From contig DATLUO010000257.1 of NCBI GenBank assembly GCA_035533075.1, positions 1-60,165 on the forward strand: a stretch of 60,165 bases of DNA, in the 5' to 3' direction. The stretch comes from Pirellulales bacterium. Its GTDB lineage: Bacteria > Planctomycetota > Planctomycetia > Pirellulales > JAICIG01. Below, one piece after another: positions 25,649 through 33,137 of this stretch (the first letter of the stretch is position 1; each line of letters starts with the position of its first letter). The position numbers were made by a program, and so were the translations under genes. The notes under the pieces are model-generated. The model searched no databases and was not told the DNA's origin. It saw only the letters and a list, made by a program, of their open reading frames with translations.

Positions 25649-26515
25649 CTATTCGCAATCACCGGCCGCCGCCAGCACGTGCGGCCCCAAGTCCCCCACC
25701 GTCGGCGTCAAACCGTGTGTCAATAGGTTCTGCAATTCGCTTTCGGGCACCCAGCGCCAGGGCATGCCGAAGGCTTTGACCTTGGCTTCCAAGGCATTGC
25801 CCGACGCCCGCAGGTCAACGCCGGGCAAGGACACCTTGCACAGGTAAAAATGATAGTCGCGGTCCACTTGGTATCGCTGGCTGAACTGACGCAGCTCGGC
25901 TTCACTCTCAAGTGTGGACTGCACCCGTCCGTCGTAACCGGTGTCGTCGCGCAATGCCCTCTCGGCGGCTTGTTCGGGCAGTTCTTCGAATCGTGGGCGG
26001 GCGGCGGGAAAGAAAACGTCGCCGTAGCCGGCGTTGGGCACCACCAGAAACTCGCGGCCCACGGGGCCACGGCGGCAAACGATCGCCACGGCCGCCCGCT
26101 GAACGTAGGAAGGATCCACCAGCGCTCGGGCGATCTCTTTGGCCGACCATGAAACGGTGGGCGACGTCAACAAATCTGGCAGGGACAGAAAGTGATAGGC
26201 GCCGGCCGGATCGGCCGAAGGCAGTGGACGGCCAAGCTCGACCTCAAAGACGTGATATCGGTAGTAGGTCGGTTCGCTTGTGCCGTCCGAGGTGTCATAG
26301 GCCGCGACCACCATCAATGGCTGCTTGACGCGCGGCGCCACGGGCGGGCCGTGGTCGAGGAACGCTTGCACGGCCACGTCTTCCAGCTTTTCGCCCGGCC
26401 GCGGCTTCCGCATTGGAAACGTGTCGGCGCTCCAGCGGTCGTTATAGGAAACGAAAAACCATCCGGCTTGATTGTGTGTCACGGCAACGACGACGCTAAC
26501 GGCCCGCAACGACAT
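25649..26515 (-). CDS. Tandem Nudix-like protein (degenerate Nudix boxes)
   Basis: The product is about 288 residues, first in the leftward operon. Two repeats of similar layout are visible. The first runs AVSVVVAVTHNQAGWFFVSY, then FPMRKPRPGEKLEDVAVQAF. The second runs RAAVAIVCRRGPVGREFLVV, then FFPAARPRFEELPEQAAERA, LRDDTGYDG. The spacing matches Nudix domains, but the REUXEEXGU box is degraded in both (AVQAFLDHGP; AERALRDDTGY), so catalysis is doubtful and a ligand-binding role is possible. The ATG at 26515 has AAGGAG 6 nt upstream and is preferred to the ATG at 26548. Its partners encode an APH-type kinase and a Nudix-SLOG fusion. It is divergent from the Ser/Thr kinase operon. Confidence 0.8.
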   Translation of the reverse strand: MSLRAVSVVVAVTHNQAGWFFVSYNDRWSADTFPMRKPRPGEKLEDVAVQAFLDHGPPVAPRVKQPLMVVAAYDTSDGTSEPTYYRYHVFEVELGRPLPSADPAGAYHFLSLPDLLTSPTVSWSAKEIARALVDPSYVQRAAVAIVCRRGPVGREFLVVPNAGYGDVFFPAARPRFEELPEQAAERALRDDTGYDGRVQSTLESEAELRQFSQRYQVDRDYHFYLCKVSLPGVDLRASGNALEAKVKAFGMPWRWVPESELQNLLTHGLTPTVGDLGPHVLAAAGDCE

Positions 26516-26727
26516 GGCTGGCTCCTTGGCTCTGGGAAATTCGTTCATCTGCTAGCTTACCGGGGTGCCCCATCAACTGCCAACGGATTTCGTTGATTTT
26601 GGGTATCATCCACGTTTCGGCCTCCGGGGCGGCTGCCGGCGTAGCATGCGGAAGTGTTGCGCAAAGGCAAGAAGAACCCGCCGCGGAGGCCCGCCCGGTT
26701 GAAGGCGAAAAAAATAACCGCGACGAT

Positions 26728-26756
26728 TTGCAATTGGCCTTGCGTCCCCTTAGACT
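26728..26756 (+). promoter_or_regulatory. Candidate sigma-70-type promoter for the kinase/FHA operon
   Basis: TTGCAA and TAGACT are separated by exactly 17 bp, about 95 nt upstream of the kinase ATG at 26851. It lies in the 335-nt space (26516-26850) between two divergent operons. No second convincing promoter for the leftward operon was identified by eye, and the rest of the space shows no gene. Confidence 0.35.
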
Positions 26757-26850
26757 AGGGGCATTCGTAAGCGGGGGTGAAAGCCGGTTCCACGTCGGGC
26801 CGCGGGCGGCCTGTCGGACTTCTGTCCTTTTGCGAAAAGGTGATGGTGCC

Positions 26851-29430
26851 ATGTCGATCGCGGCAGCGTACTGGGTAGGAACAACGCTCTCCGGCGGACG
26901 TTATCGGATTATCGCCAAGCTGGGCGAAGGCGGGATGGGCGTCGTGTACCGCGCCTGGGATGAGAATATCGCCAACGACGTGGTGGTCAAGGCGCCGCGG
27001 CGGTCGATGATGGACGACCCCGGCTTTGCGGCCCGCTTCAAAGGCGAGATGCGGTCGCTCATCGACTTGCCGCACCCGCACATCGTCAAACTTTCCGATA
27101 TGGGCGAGCACGACGGCCTGCCGTTCGCGGTAATGCAGTTCTTGCCCGGCGGCAGCCTGGAAGACCGGGCCTACGACCGCGAAGGCAAGCCGCGACCGAT
27201 GCCGGTGTCGAGCCTGTCGGGCTGGCTGCCCCACGTCGCCAAAGCGCTGCAGTTCATGCACGGCAAGAACTTTATCCATCGAGACGTCAAGCCGGGCAAC
27301 ATCCTCTTCGATGCCCAAGGAAACGCCTACCTCAGCGATTTCGGGGCATACAAGGCGCTGGCCGGCGGCGAGGCCGCGGCCAAGGCGCACACCGGCACCG
27401 GAATGGTGCTGGGCACGCCGCACTACATGGCCCCCGAACTGGCCAGGGGCGAAGAGGTCGACGGTCGCATCGACCAGTATGCGCTGGCCGTCACGGTCTA
27501 CGAAGTGCTCAGCGGACAGAAGCCGTTCGACGGTCCCAACGGGCTGGCCATCATGTTTCAACACGTGAACCAGGCGGCGCCGCCGCTGGACTCCGTAGCG
27601 CCAGGCATTCCACGGGTCTTGGCCGAGGCCGTGTTGCGCGGCATGGACAAAGACCCCGGCAACCGCTTCAAGTCCTGCACCGCGTTTGCCGGCGCCGCGC
27701 TGGCGGGTCTGAGCGGCGCCACGGCACCGCCGCGGCCCGCCGGTGGCACCGCGGCGTTTACGCCCATTCCCGTATCCGGGGCAGCCGCTGGACCCAAACC
27801 GGCGCCGGTTCCGTTGCCGGTTTCGAGTCCCAACAAGGGAACGCAGCAGACGTTGCGTCCGGCCGTGAAAACGGCGGTCATGGCGGCGGCGCCCGTGCCC
27901 CTTGCGCCGGCACCGGCGGCACCCATTCCCGTTGCGGCAGGCGAAAGACCGCCGCCCGCCACTAGAACTAGACGAAGCAGGCAAAAGAACCCGGCCCTCG
28001 ATTGGCTGAAAAGCCCCGTGGGAATTTCGGTGAGCGTGGCGGGCGGCTTGGTACTCGTGGTGGTTTTGGGCATCGTTATGTCCAGCGGTGACAAGGCTGG
28101 CAAGCCGGTGCCCCCGAAGCCTCCGAAGATCGTAAATGACCCTGTAAAGCCGAAGCCCGATCCCGATCGGTCTACGACGCCTGTGGTGACGGACTCGTAC
28201 GACCCAGGGGCAGAGGCGAATCTGAAGAAAGCGATCAGTGACTGGAACGCGCTGGCGAACGAGATCGAAGCCGAACTGCCCCTCCCGCCGGCAAGCCTCG
28301 TCAATGCGAGGACGTACAACTCGCTGGCAGACCTGCAGACGGCCGCGGACAAAGCCGACGGCCAGCGCAATTCCCTCGGCTCGGACTGGCGCATTGACAA
28401 GCTGGAAAACACGGCGGTCAAGTTCGAGGACGATCTGGCGAGTCTCCAGAACGTGTCCATCAAGTCGCAAACGGCCGAAGACGCACTGAAGGTGTTGGCG
28501 CGCGATGTCGCCGCGCTCAAGAATCGCATGGCTAAGATCAAGGACCAGTTGTCAACCTCGATCGCGCAAAGCCCAGAGGTGCAAGCCAAGCTGGCCTCGC
28601 TCCGGGAATCGGAACGTAAAAAAAATGGCAACGGAAATGATCCCGTCCCGCCTCCGCCGCCTCGACCCGACTACACACCGCCTGGTCCGACTACGCAGTG
28701 GGTCGCGTCGATTTCGCTGCCCGGTGGCGGATCGCTGGCGCCGGGCGATTTGAATTTGAATGACGTCCAGCTCACGAAGTACGACAAAGGGATGTCCCCG
28801 AAGGCCTATGCGTTCAAGAACGAAAAGTCGCCCAAAGGCGGATTGCTGGTGCATGCGAGCTTTAGCGCGAATACGGGACAATCGCTCAACCTCGACGGCT
28901 GGACCATCTGTCGCTACGAGAACGGCTCGCCCAAGCTCGTGGCTCAATTCGAGGAGAATGACCGGAGTGGTCCCTTGCGGTATTGGGAGTCAAACAAGCT
29001 GCGGTTATACGCGGAGTACAAGAACGACAAGCTACACGGGCTGGCCTGCTACCTCAACAATAACGGTGCGCCGCTCGTGGCGCTGAACTATTCGGGCAAT
29101 CGGCTTAGGAACAAGTACCTGGTCGATTATAAAAACGGCACGCCGCAGGCCGTAGCGGTCGACGGCACGGATGCCGGGCTGGACCAACAGTTCGCCGGCT
29201 ATGCGCAGCAATTCCAGGATATGGCCGCGGACATCAAGCAGAAAGAGATCGAGTTTAAAGCTGCGCTCCGAGACGCTTACGAAAAGCTGCAGAAGCAGGC
29301 GGTTGCGCAGCAAAACAAGACGCGGCGCCAGCGCGACAAGCTCAATGAGGCGAAGGCCCGAGCGGCAAACAATGCCGCCGCGGCCCGTACCATCAGCGCC
29401 ATCGCCATCGGCACCGGGGCGGGGTTCTGA
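26851..29430 (+). CDS. Transmembrane Ser/Thr protein kinase with MORN-like C-terminal part
   Basis: The product is about 859 residues. The Hanks-type kinase domain (about 18-285) carries LGEGGMGVVYRAWD, the lysine in VVVKAP, HRDVKPGNILFD (near 143), LSDFGAYK, and GTPHYMAPELARG. All catalytic residues are present. A Pro/Ala linker and one TM segment (about 391-410, VSVAGGLVLVVVLGIVM) follow. The C-terminal half has coiled coil, then repeats of the style CRYENGSPKLVAQFEEND and YAEYKNDKLHGLACYLNNNG (MORN/YwqK-like, near 680-760), and a final coiled coil. The ATG at 26851 has AAAAGG upstream; the frame is open to 26593 with no sensible protein. It heads an operon with FHA genes, whose domains bind phosphothreonine. 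That makes it the likely kinase of the relay. Confidence 0.9.
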   Translation: MSIAAAYWVGTTLSGGRYRIIAKLGEGGMGVVYRAWDENIANDVVVKAPRRSMMDDPGFAARFKGEMRSLIDLPHPHIVKLSDMGEHDGLPFAVMQFLPGGSLEDRAYDREGKPRPMPVSSLSGWLPHVAKALQFMHGKNFIHRDVKPGNILFDAQGNAYLSDFGAYKALAGGEAAAKAHTGTGMVLGTPHYMAPELARGEEVDGRIDQYALAVTVYEVLSGQKPFDGPNGLAIMFQHVNQAAPPLDSVAPGIPRVLAEAVLRGMDKDPGNRFKSCTAFAGAALAGLSGATAPPRPAGGTAAFTPIPVSGAAAGPKPAPVPLPVSSPNKGTQQTLRPAVKTAVMAAAPVPLAPAPAAPIPVAAGERPPPATRTRRSRQKNPALDWLKSPVGISVSVAGGLVLVVVLGIVMSSGDKAGKPVPPKPPKIVNDPVKPKPDPDRSTTPVVTDSYDPGAEANLKKAISDWNALANEIEAELPLPPASLVNARTYNSLADLQTAADKADGQRNSLGSDWRIDKLENTAVKFEDDLASLQNVSIKSQTAEDALKVLARDVAALKNRMAKIKDQLSTSIAQSPEVQAKLASLRESERKKNGNGNDPVPPPPPRPDYTPPGPTTQWVASISLPGGGSLAPGDLNLNDVQLTKYDKGMSPKAYAFKNEKSPKGGLLVHASFSANTGQSLNLDGWTICRYENGSPKLVAQFEENDRSGPLRYWESNKLRLYAEYKNDKLHGLACYLNNNGAPLVALNYSGNRLRNKYLVDYKNGTPQAVAVDGTDAGLDQQFAGYAQQFQDMAADIKQKEIEFKAALRDAYEKLQKQAVAQQNKTRRQRDKLNEAKARAANNAAAARTISAIAIGTGAGF

Positions 29431-29441
29431 GGAGTCGGCCG

Positions 29442-30410
29442 ATGAGCACTTGTCCCTACTGTCAGCATTCACAGGTACCGGCCGGCGCCACAGCTTGCCC
29501 AAGGTGCAATACGCTGCTCGATCCGGCGGTGAATCAGAGCACGCCGGCCGGCACGCGCCAGGAATCGGCGGCCGACCTCAACCGCTGGATTGCGGCCGCG
29601 CGCGCGGCCGAACCGCCGCCGGAGGTGAAGATCATCCAACGCGAACCGGCCGCGCGCGCGCCGGCACCTCCGTCCGCAGCCACCGAGAACGACGGGTCGC
29701 AGCCGTTTCGACCGACGTTGCGGCCGCCGATGTTGGTGCTGTGCGTCGTCGATCAGGGACGCGACGGCGGCGAATTTCGGCGGATCCGCGGCGACCGGGC
29801 CGTCATCGGCCGCGCCGAGGGCGACCTGGTGATTTCGCACGATCCGGGCATCTCCGGCCAGCATGCCGAGCTGGTGCGCCTGGAGAGCGGCGGCCGCTTG
29901 CGCTGGTGGTTGCAAGACCTGCAAAGCCGCAACGGCACGTTTGCCCGTTGCAACGAGGCCCCGCTGGAGCACGAACAAGAGTTTATGGTCGGCATGCGAC
30001 GGTTTCGCTTCGAGATGGCCGGCGCGGCCCCGGCGGAGCCGGCGGAGCCGGCGACGCCGCCCGGACCGGCCCGCATCACGACCCAGGGATGGCAGACGGT
30101 GACGCCGGCCGATCTCTCGCGGCTTGCTCCCTCGCTGGTCGAGCTGACGCCGACGGGCACCGGCACGCGCACGCCCTTGGCGGCCGCCGAACACTGGATC
30201 GGCAGCGACGCGGAGTGTACGGTCGTGGTCGCCGACGATCCTTTTGTGGGTCGGCGGCACGCCAAGATCGTTCGTACGCCGCAAGGCCGCTGGCGGATCG
30301 AAGACGGCCCTTCGCGCAACGGCACGTGGCTGCGCGTCCGCAGAATTCCGATCGATACGACGGCCGAGTTTCAGATGGGCGAGCAGCGCTTCGCGGTCAA
30401 GGTGTGTTGA
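29442..30410 (+). CDS. Zinc-ribbon protein with two FHA domains
   Basis: The product is about 322 residues. A four-cysteine zinc ribbon opens it (CPYC at 4-7, CPRC at 19-22). After a Pro/Ala linker come two FHA domains. The first (about 85-185) has VIGRAEGDLVISHDPGISGQ, then HAELVRLE and QSRNGTFARC. The second (about 235-320) has WIGSDAECTVVVADDPFVG, then RRHAKIVR and GPSRNGTWLRVR. Both keep the Arg, Ser/Gly-x-x-His and Asn-Gly residues for phosphothreonine binding. It lies 11 nt after the kinase gene and 2 nt before the next FHA gene, so the three are surely co-transcribed. A scaffold or adaptor role is inferred. Confidence 0.9.
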   Translation: MSTCPYCQHSQVPAGATACPRCNTLLDPAVNQSTPAGTRQESAADLNRWIAAARAAEPPPEVKIIQREPAARAPAPPSAATENDGSQPFRPTLRPPMLVLCVVDQGRDGGEFRRIRGDRAVIGRAEGDLVISHDPGISGQHAELVRLESGGRLRWWLQDLQSRNGTFARCNEAPLEHEQEFMVGMRRFRFEMAGAAPAEPAEPATPPGPARITTQGWQTVTPADLSRLAPSLVELTPTGTGTRTPLAAAEHWIGSDAECTVVVADDPFVGRRHAKIVRTPQGRWRIEDGPSRNGTWLRVRRIPIDTTAEFQMGEQRFAVKVC

Positions 30411-30412
30411 AT

Positions 30413-31822
30413 ATGAAGATTCGCCTGCGCGTCCGCCCATCGCCGACCGAGTCGTTCGACTGGGAACACCCCGGTCCGCGGATCCGCATCGGCAAGGAAG
30501 ACTGCCAACTTGCTTTTCGGGAAGAAGGCAACGTTTCCCGCCGCCACGCGGAGATCGAGCTGTCGTCCACGGGCGCCGTGCTGCGCGACATCGGCTCAAA
30601 GAACGGCACCTACATCAACGGAGCTCCTGTGGCCGGCGCCGCGATGTTGTCGGTGGGCGACGAGGTCAGCCTCGGCATGGGAGGCCCGCGTCTGAAGGTG
30701 TTGTCGATCGAACTGGCTGCGGTCGCAGAAACGGCGCGCACCGGGCCGGTATCCACCTCGCTGGACCCGCCCAGCTCGCCGCCGTCGGCCGCGGCCGACC
30801 CCTCGTCGGCGCCGCGGCCAACGACCTTGCCGGGCGTGCGTGTGCTGCGTGCGGAATTGAAGGACGAGAAGCAGCGAAAACGGATGGCACTTGGCGCGGT
30901 GGCGCTGGCGGCGTGCGCGGCGCTGCTGATTGCGGGCACGATTGTTTGGCTGCGCACCGGAAAAAAGTCGGAGGCACCGGATGCGACGGAAGCAGCGGAG
31001 GCCGATACCATCGACGAGCCGCTTGCCGTGACCGAACCGCCCGCCCCTTCGCCGCCCGCCTCCGCGACGTCTACCCCTTCGCCGCCCGCCGTCCCGTCGC
31101 CTCCGGCCAAGCCGATCGAAGAAGCCGTGAAGCCCTTCGAGGCCGCGGTTGTCTGGCTCGGCTTCGAGTTGGACGACGCGCAGTTCGTCTATGCGACGGC
31201 GTGGGCCCTCGGTCCGGAGGCCATCGTGACCAGCGGCGAAACGGCGCATAATCTTCAATTCATCGTGGAGAAGTCGCGTTCGACCGACCACGGCCCGGCC
31301 CGGATCATCGCACGCGATGCCCGCGGCACGGTCGGCGTCAAGGAGTTCCGAATTCACCCCGCCTACTCCGCCTCGCACGCCGAAAACGACGTCGACATCT
31401 CGCAAAAAGCGGCCCATAACATCGCGGTGGGAATCCTCGAGGCGGCCTTGCCGCAGAACTGTTCGCTGGCCTCCGACGCGGAGATCGACGGTCTGAACGT
31501 CCATTCTCCGCTACTGGTGGTTGGATTTGCCAACGACGCCGGCACGAAGGAGCCGTTTGACAAGATCAAGGGCCATGTCCGCCTGGAGCGCAAGACGGCC
31601 CGCGTCAGCTCGAGCGATCCGCCGGGGGCCGAACAGCCCCGGAGCTACCGCTTGACGGTGGGGGGTGCCGAGTCGCTCGCCGGTCCGCTGGAAAACCTCG
31701 CCGGGGCGCCGGTGTTCAACGAACATGGGCACGTGGTGGGCGTGTTGGCCATTTTGGGAAATTCGATTCGCATGAGCTCGGTGCGAAATAACCGTGGGTG
31801 GATCAAGGAGAGCGTTCCATGA
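30413..31822 (+). CDS. FHA-TM protein with a trypsin-like domain lacking the triad
   Basis: The product is about 469 residues. An FHA domain (1-100) has EEGNVSRRHAEIELS and SKNGTYINGAPV. A TM segment is near 156-183 (ALGAVALAACAALLIAGTIVW). A Pro/Thr/Ser linker and a trypsin/HtrA-like beta-barrel (about 245-469) follow. The family pattern TSGHV becomes AIVTSGETAHNL (His to Glu), YDLAV becomes HNIAVGIL (Asp to Asn), and GSPV/GNSGGP becomes LAGAPVFNEHGHVVGVL (Ser to Ala). So it appears to be a pseudo-protease with a sensing or binding role outside the membrane. The start is the ATG at 30413, 2 nt after the previous stop. Its FHA N-terminus is closely similar to that of the STAND protein. Confidence 0.85.
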   Translation: MKIRLRVRPSPTESFDWEHPGPRIRIGKEDCQLAFREEGNVSRRHAEIELSSTGAVLRDIGSKNGTYINGAPVAGAAMLSVGDEVSLGMGGPRLKVLSIELAAVAETARTGPVSTSLDPPSSPPSAAADPSSAPRPTTLPGVRVLRAELKDEKQRKRMALGAVALAACAALLIAGTIVWLRTGKKSEAPDATEAAEADTIDEPLAVTEPPAPSPPASATSTPSPPAVPSPPAKPIEEAVKPFEAAVVWLGFELDDAQFVYATAWALGPEAIVTSGETAHNLQFIVEKSRSTDHGPARIIARDARGTVGVKEFRIHPAYSASHAENDVDISQKAAHNIAVGILEAALPQNCSLASDAEIDGLNVHSPLLVVGFANDAGTKEPFDKIKGHVRLERKTARVSSSDPPGAEQPRSYRLTVGGAESLAGPLENLAGAPVFNEHGHVVGVLAILGNSIRMSSVRNNRGWIKESVP

Positions 31823-33120
31823 GCAGGCAGCGTCGCGAATCTTGGTGCCGTTTCGGCCTCCGCATGGTGCTGGTGCATTACCGTCTTTCGGCGCCAGGGG
31901 CGCGGTTCGTTGCGCTGGTCGCCTTTCTGGCGATCGCCTTCCGGCCGGCCGATTGCCACTCGCGAGATCCGGTGGCCGATTTCGACGCGGCGATCCAGGC
32001 CCTCGTCAACCTCGAGGAGCAACGTCGCAAGGACACGGCCGAGGAGCTCGAGCGGATGCGCAAAGGGTTGGCGGAGCTAGGTTCGCGCGTCCACACCATG
32101 CGCCAGTGGACCCAGCTCAACTTCGATCTCGACAAACAGGGGAAGATACCGCGCCCCAAAACGGTGTCGAAGTATTTGCAGGGGCTCGAACATCGCAAGG
32201 AAACCACCGCCTACGCCCTGCTGCAGTTCCGCGACCAGTCGCGCGGCGCTGTCAAGTCGGGCCGCGCGCAGAATTTCTTTCTGGATGAATGCGGACCGGC
32301 CGCCTTCGAAATGTTGTATTGCCGCAGCCTCAGCCGCGACCAGTCGCGGCAGGGCGACGCCGACGACTTCGAGCGGGAGGTGCTCAGCGGGATGACCACC
32401 AACTACAAGCTCGACGCCAACATCATCCGCCATATCCGCTATCGCCGCGGCCTGACGGGATCCAAGCTTACCGGCCGGCTCAACGAAAAGCCGCTCGATC
32501 TGGACCACCTCAATTCCGTGCTGCGCCAGGCCGCGTTCAAGAACCAGGTCGACCGCATCGCCTCGTGGCGAGACCGGGCTTTGGCCGAGCTGGAGAAGGG
32601 CCAGCCGGTCTCGCCCGATACCGCAGGGAAGCTGATGGACGCGGTTCAGACCCTGTTGGACGAAATCCGCGCCGAGAAGAAAAAACAGGCCAAGTTCGGG
32701 TTCAACGCCATGCGGCCCTATCTGCAGGCCGAGCGGCAGATGTTCGCCGTCTACGAAGGCGCCGCGCGCTTGATCGAAGCGAACGAGGCGGCCGACGTGG
32801 TGGTCGAAGAATTCAAGTCGGGCACGATCTGCGAGCTGTTGGCCTACATGCAACGCAACAACTTGCACTTCGACGCCGCCGACGACAACGGCGACGTGGC
32901 CTACAACACGCTCTATACCTTGCTCTCGAAGTTCTATCTCGACCTTCGCGCGTTGCAGCAGGCGGTCGCCGATTCGGAGCAATCCTACGTGGGAATGGCC
33001 CAGCGAGAACGCCAGATCGCCGACGTGAAGTTGGGCCGCTCGGTCAGTGGCGCCAGGGGTGATCTGTGGGGCAAGACGCTGGACGGCATTCAGGGCGCCA
33101 TCGAAGCAGACAACCCCTAG
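31819..33120 (+). CDS. Exported alpha-helical protein, unknown
   Basis: The product is about 433 residues with a signal peptide or membrane anchor near residues 28-45 (FVALVAFLAIAFRPADC). It contains long charged helices (LEEQRRKDTAEELERMRKGL and EIRAEKKKQAKFGF), without recognisable motifs. ATGA overlaps the upstream stop, and AAGGAG lies 8 nt before the ATG, so it is translationally coupled to the FHA/pseudo-protease. A plausible role is an extracytoplasmic partner of that protein or of the kinase's outer domain. I cannot assign a family. Confidence 0.8.
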   Translation: MSRQRRESWCRFGLRMVLVHYRLSAPGARFVALVAFLAIAFRPADCHSRDPVADFDAAIQALVNLEEQRRKDTAEELERMRKGLAELGSRVHTMRQWTQLNFDLDKQGKIPRPKTVSKYLQGLEHRKETTAYALLQFRDQSRGAVKSGRAQNFFLDECGPAAFEMLYCRSLSRDQSRQGDADDFEREVLSGMTTNYKLDANIIRHIRYRRGLTGSKLTGRLNEKPLDLDHLNSVLRQAAFKNQVDRIASWRDRALAELEKGQPVSPDTAGKLMDAVQTLLDEIRAEKKKQAKFGFNAMRPYLQAERQMFAVYEGAARLIEANEAADVVVEEFKSGTICELLAYMQRNNLHFDAADDNGDVAYNTLYTLLSKFYLDLRALQQAVADSEQSYVGMAQRERQIADVKLGRSVSGARGDLWGKTLDGIQGAIEADNP

Positions 33121-33137
33121 CAGGATACCGGCCGGCC

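Noticed and set aside
33066-33137. N-terminal extension of the STAND protein
   Set aside because: It overlaps the end of the exported helical protein in another frame, and the FHA domain begins at the GTG at 33138.
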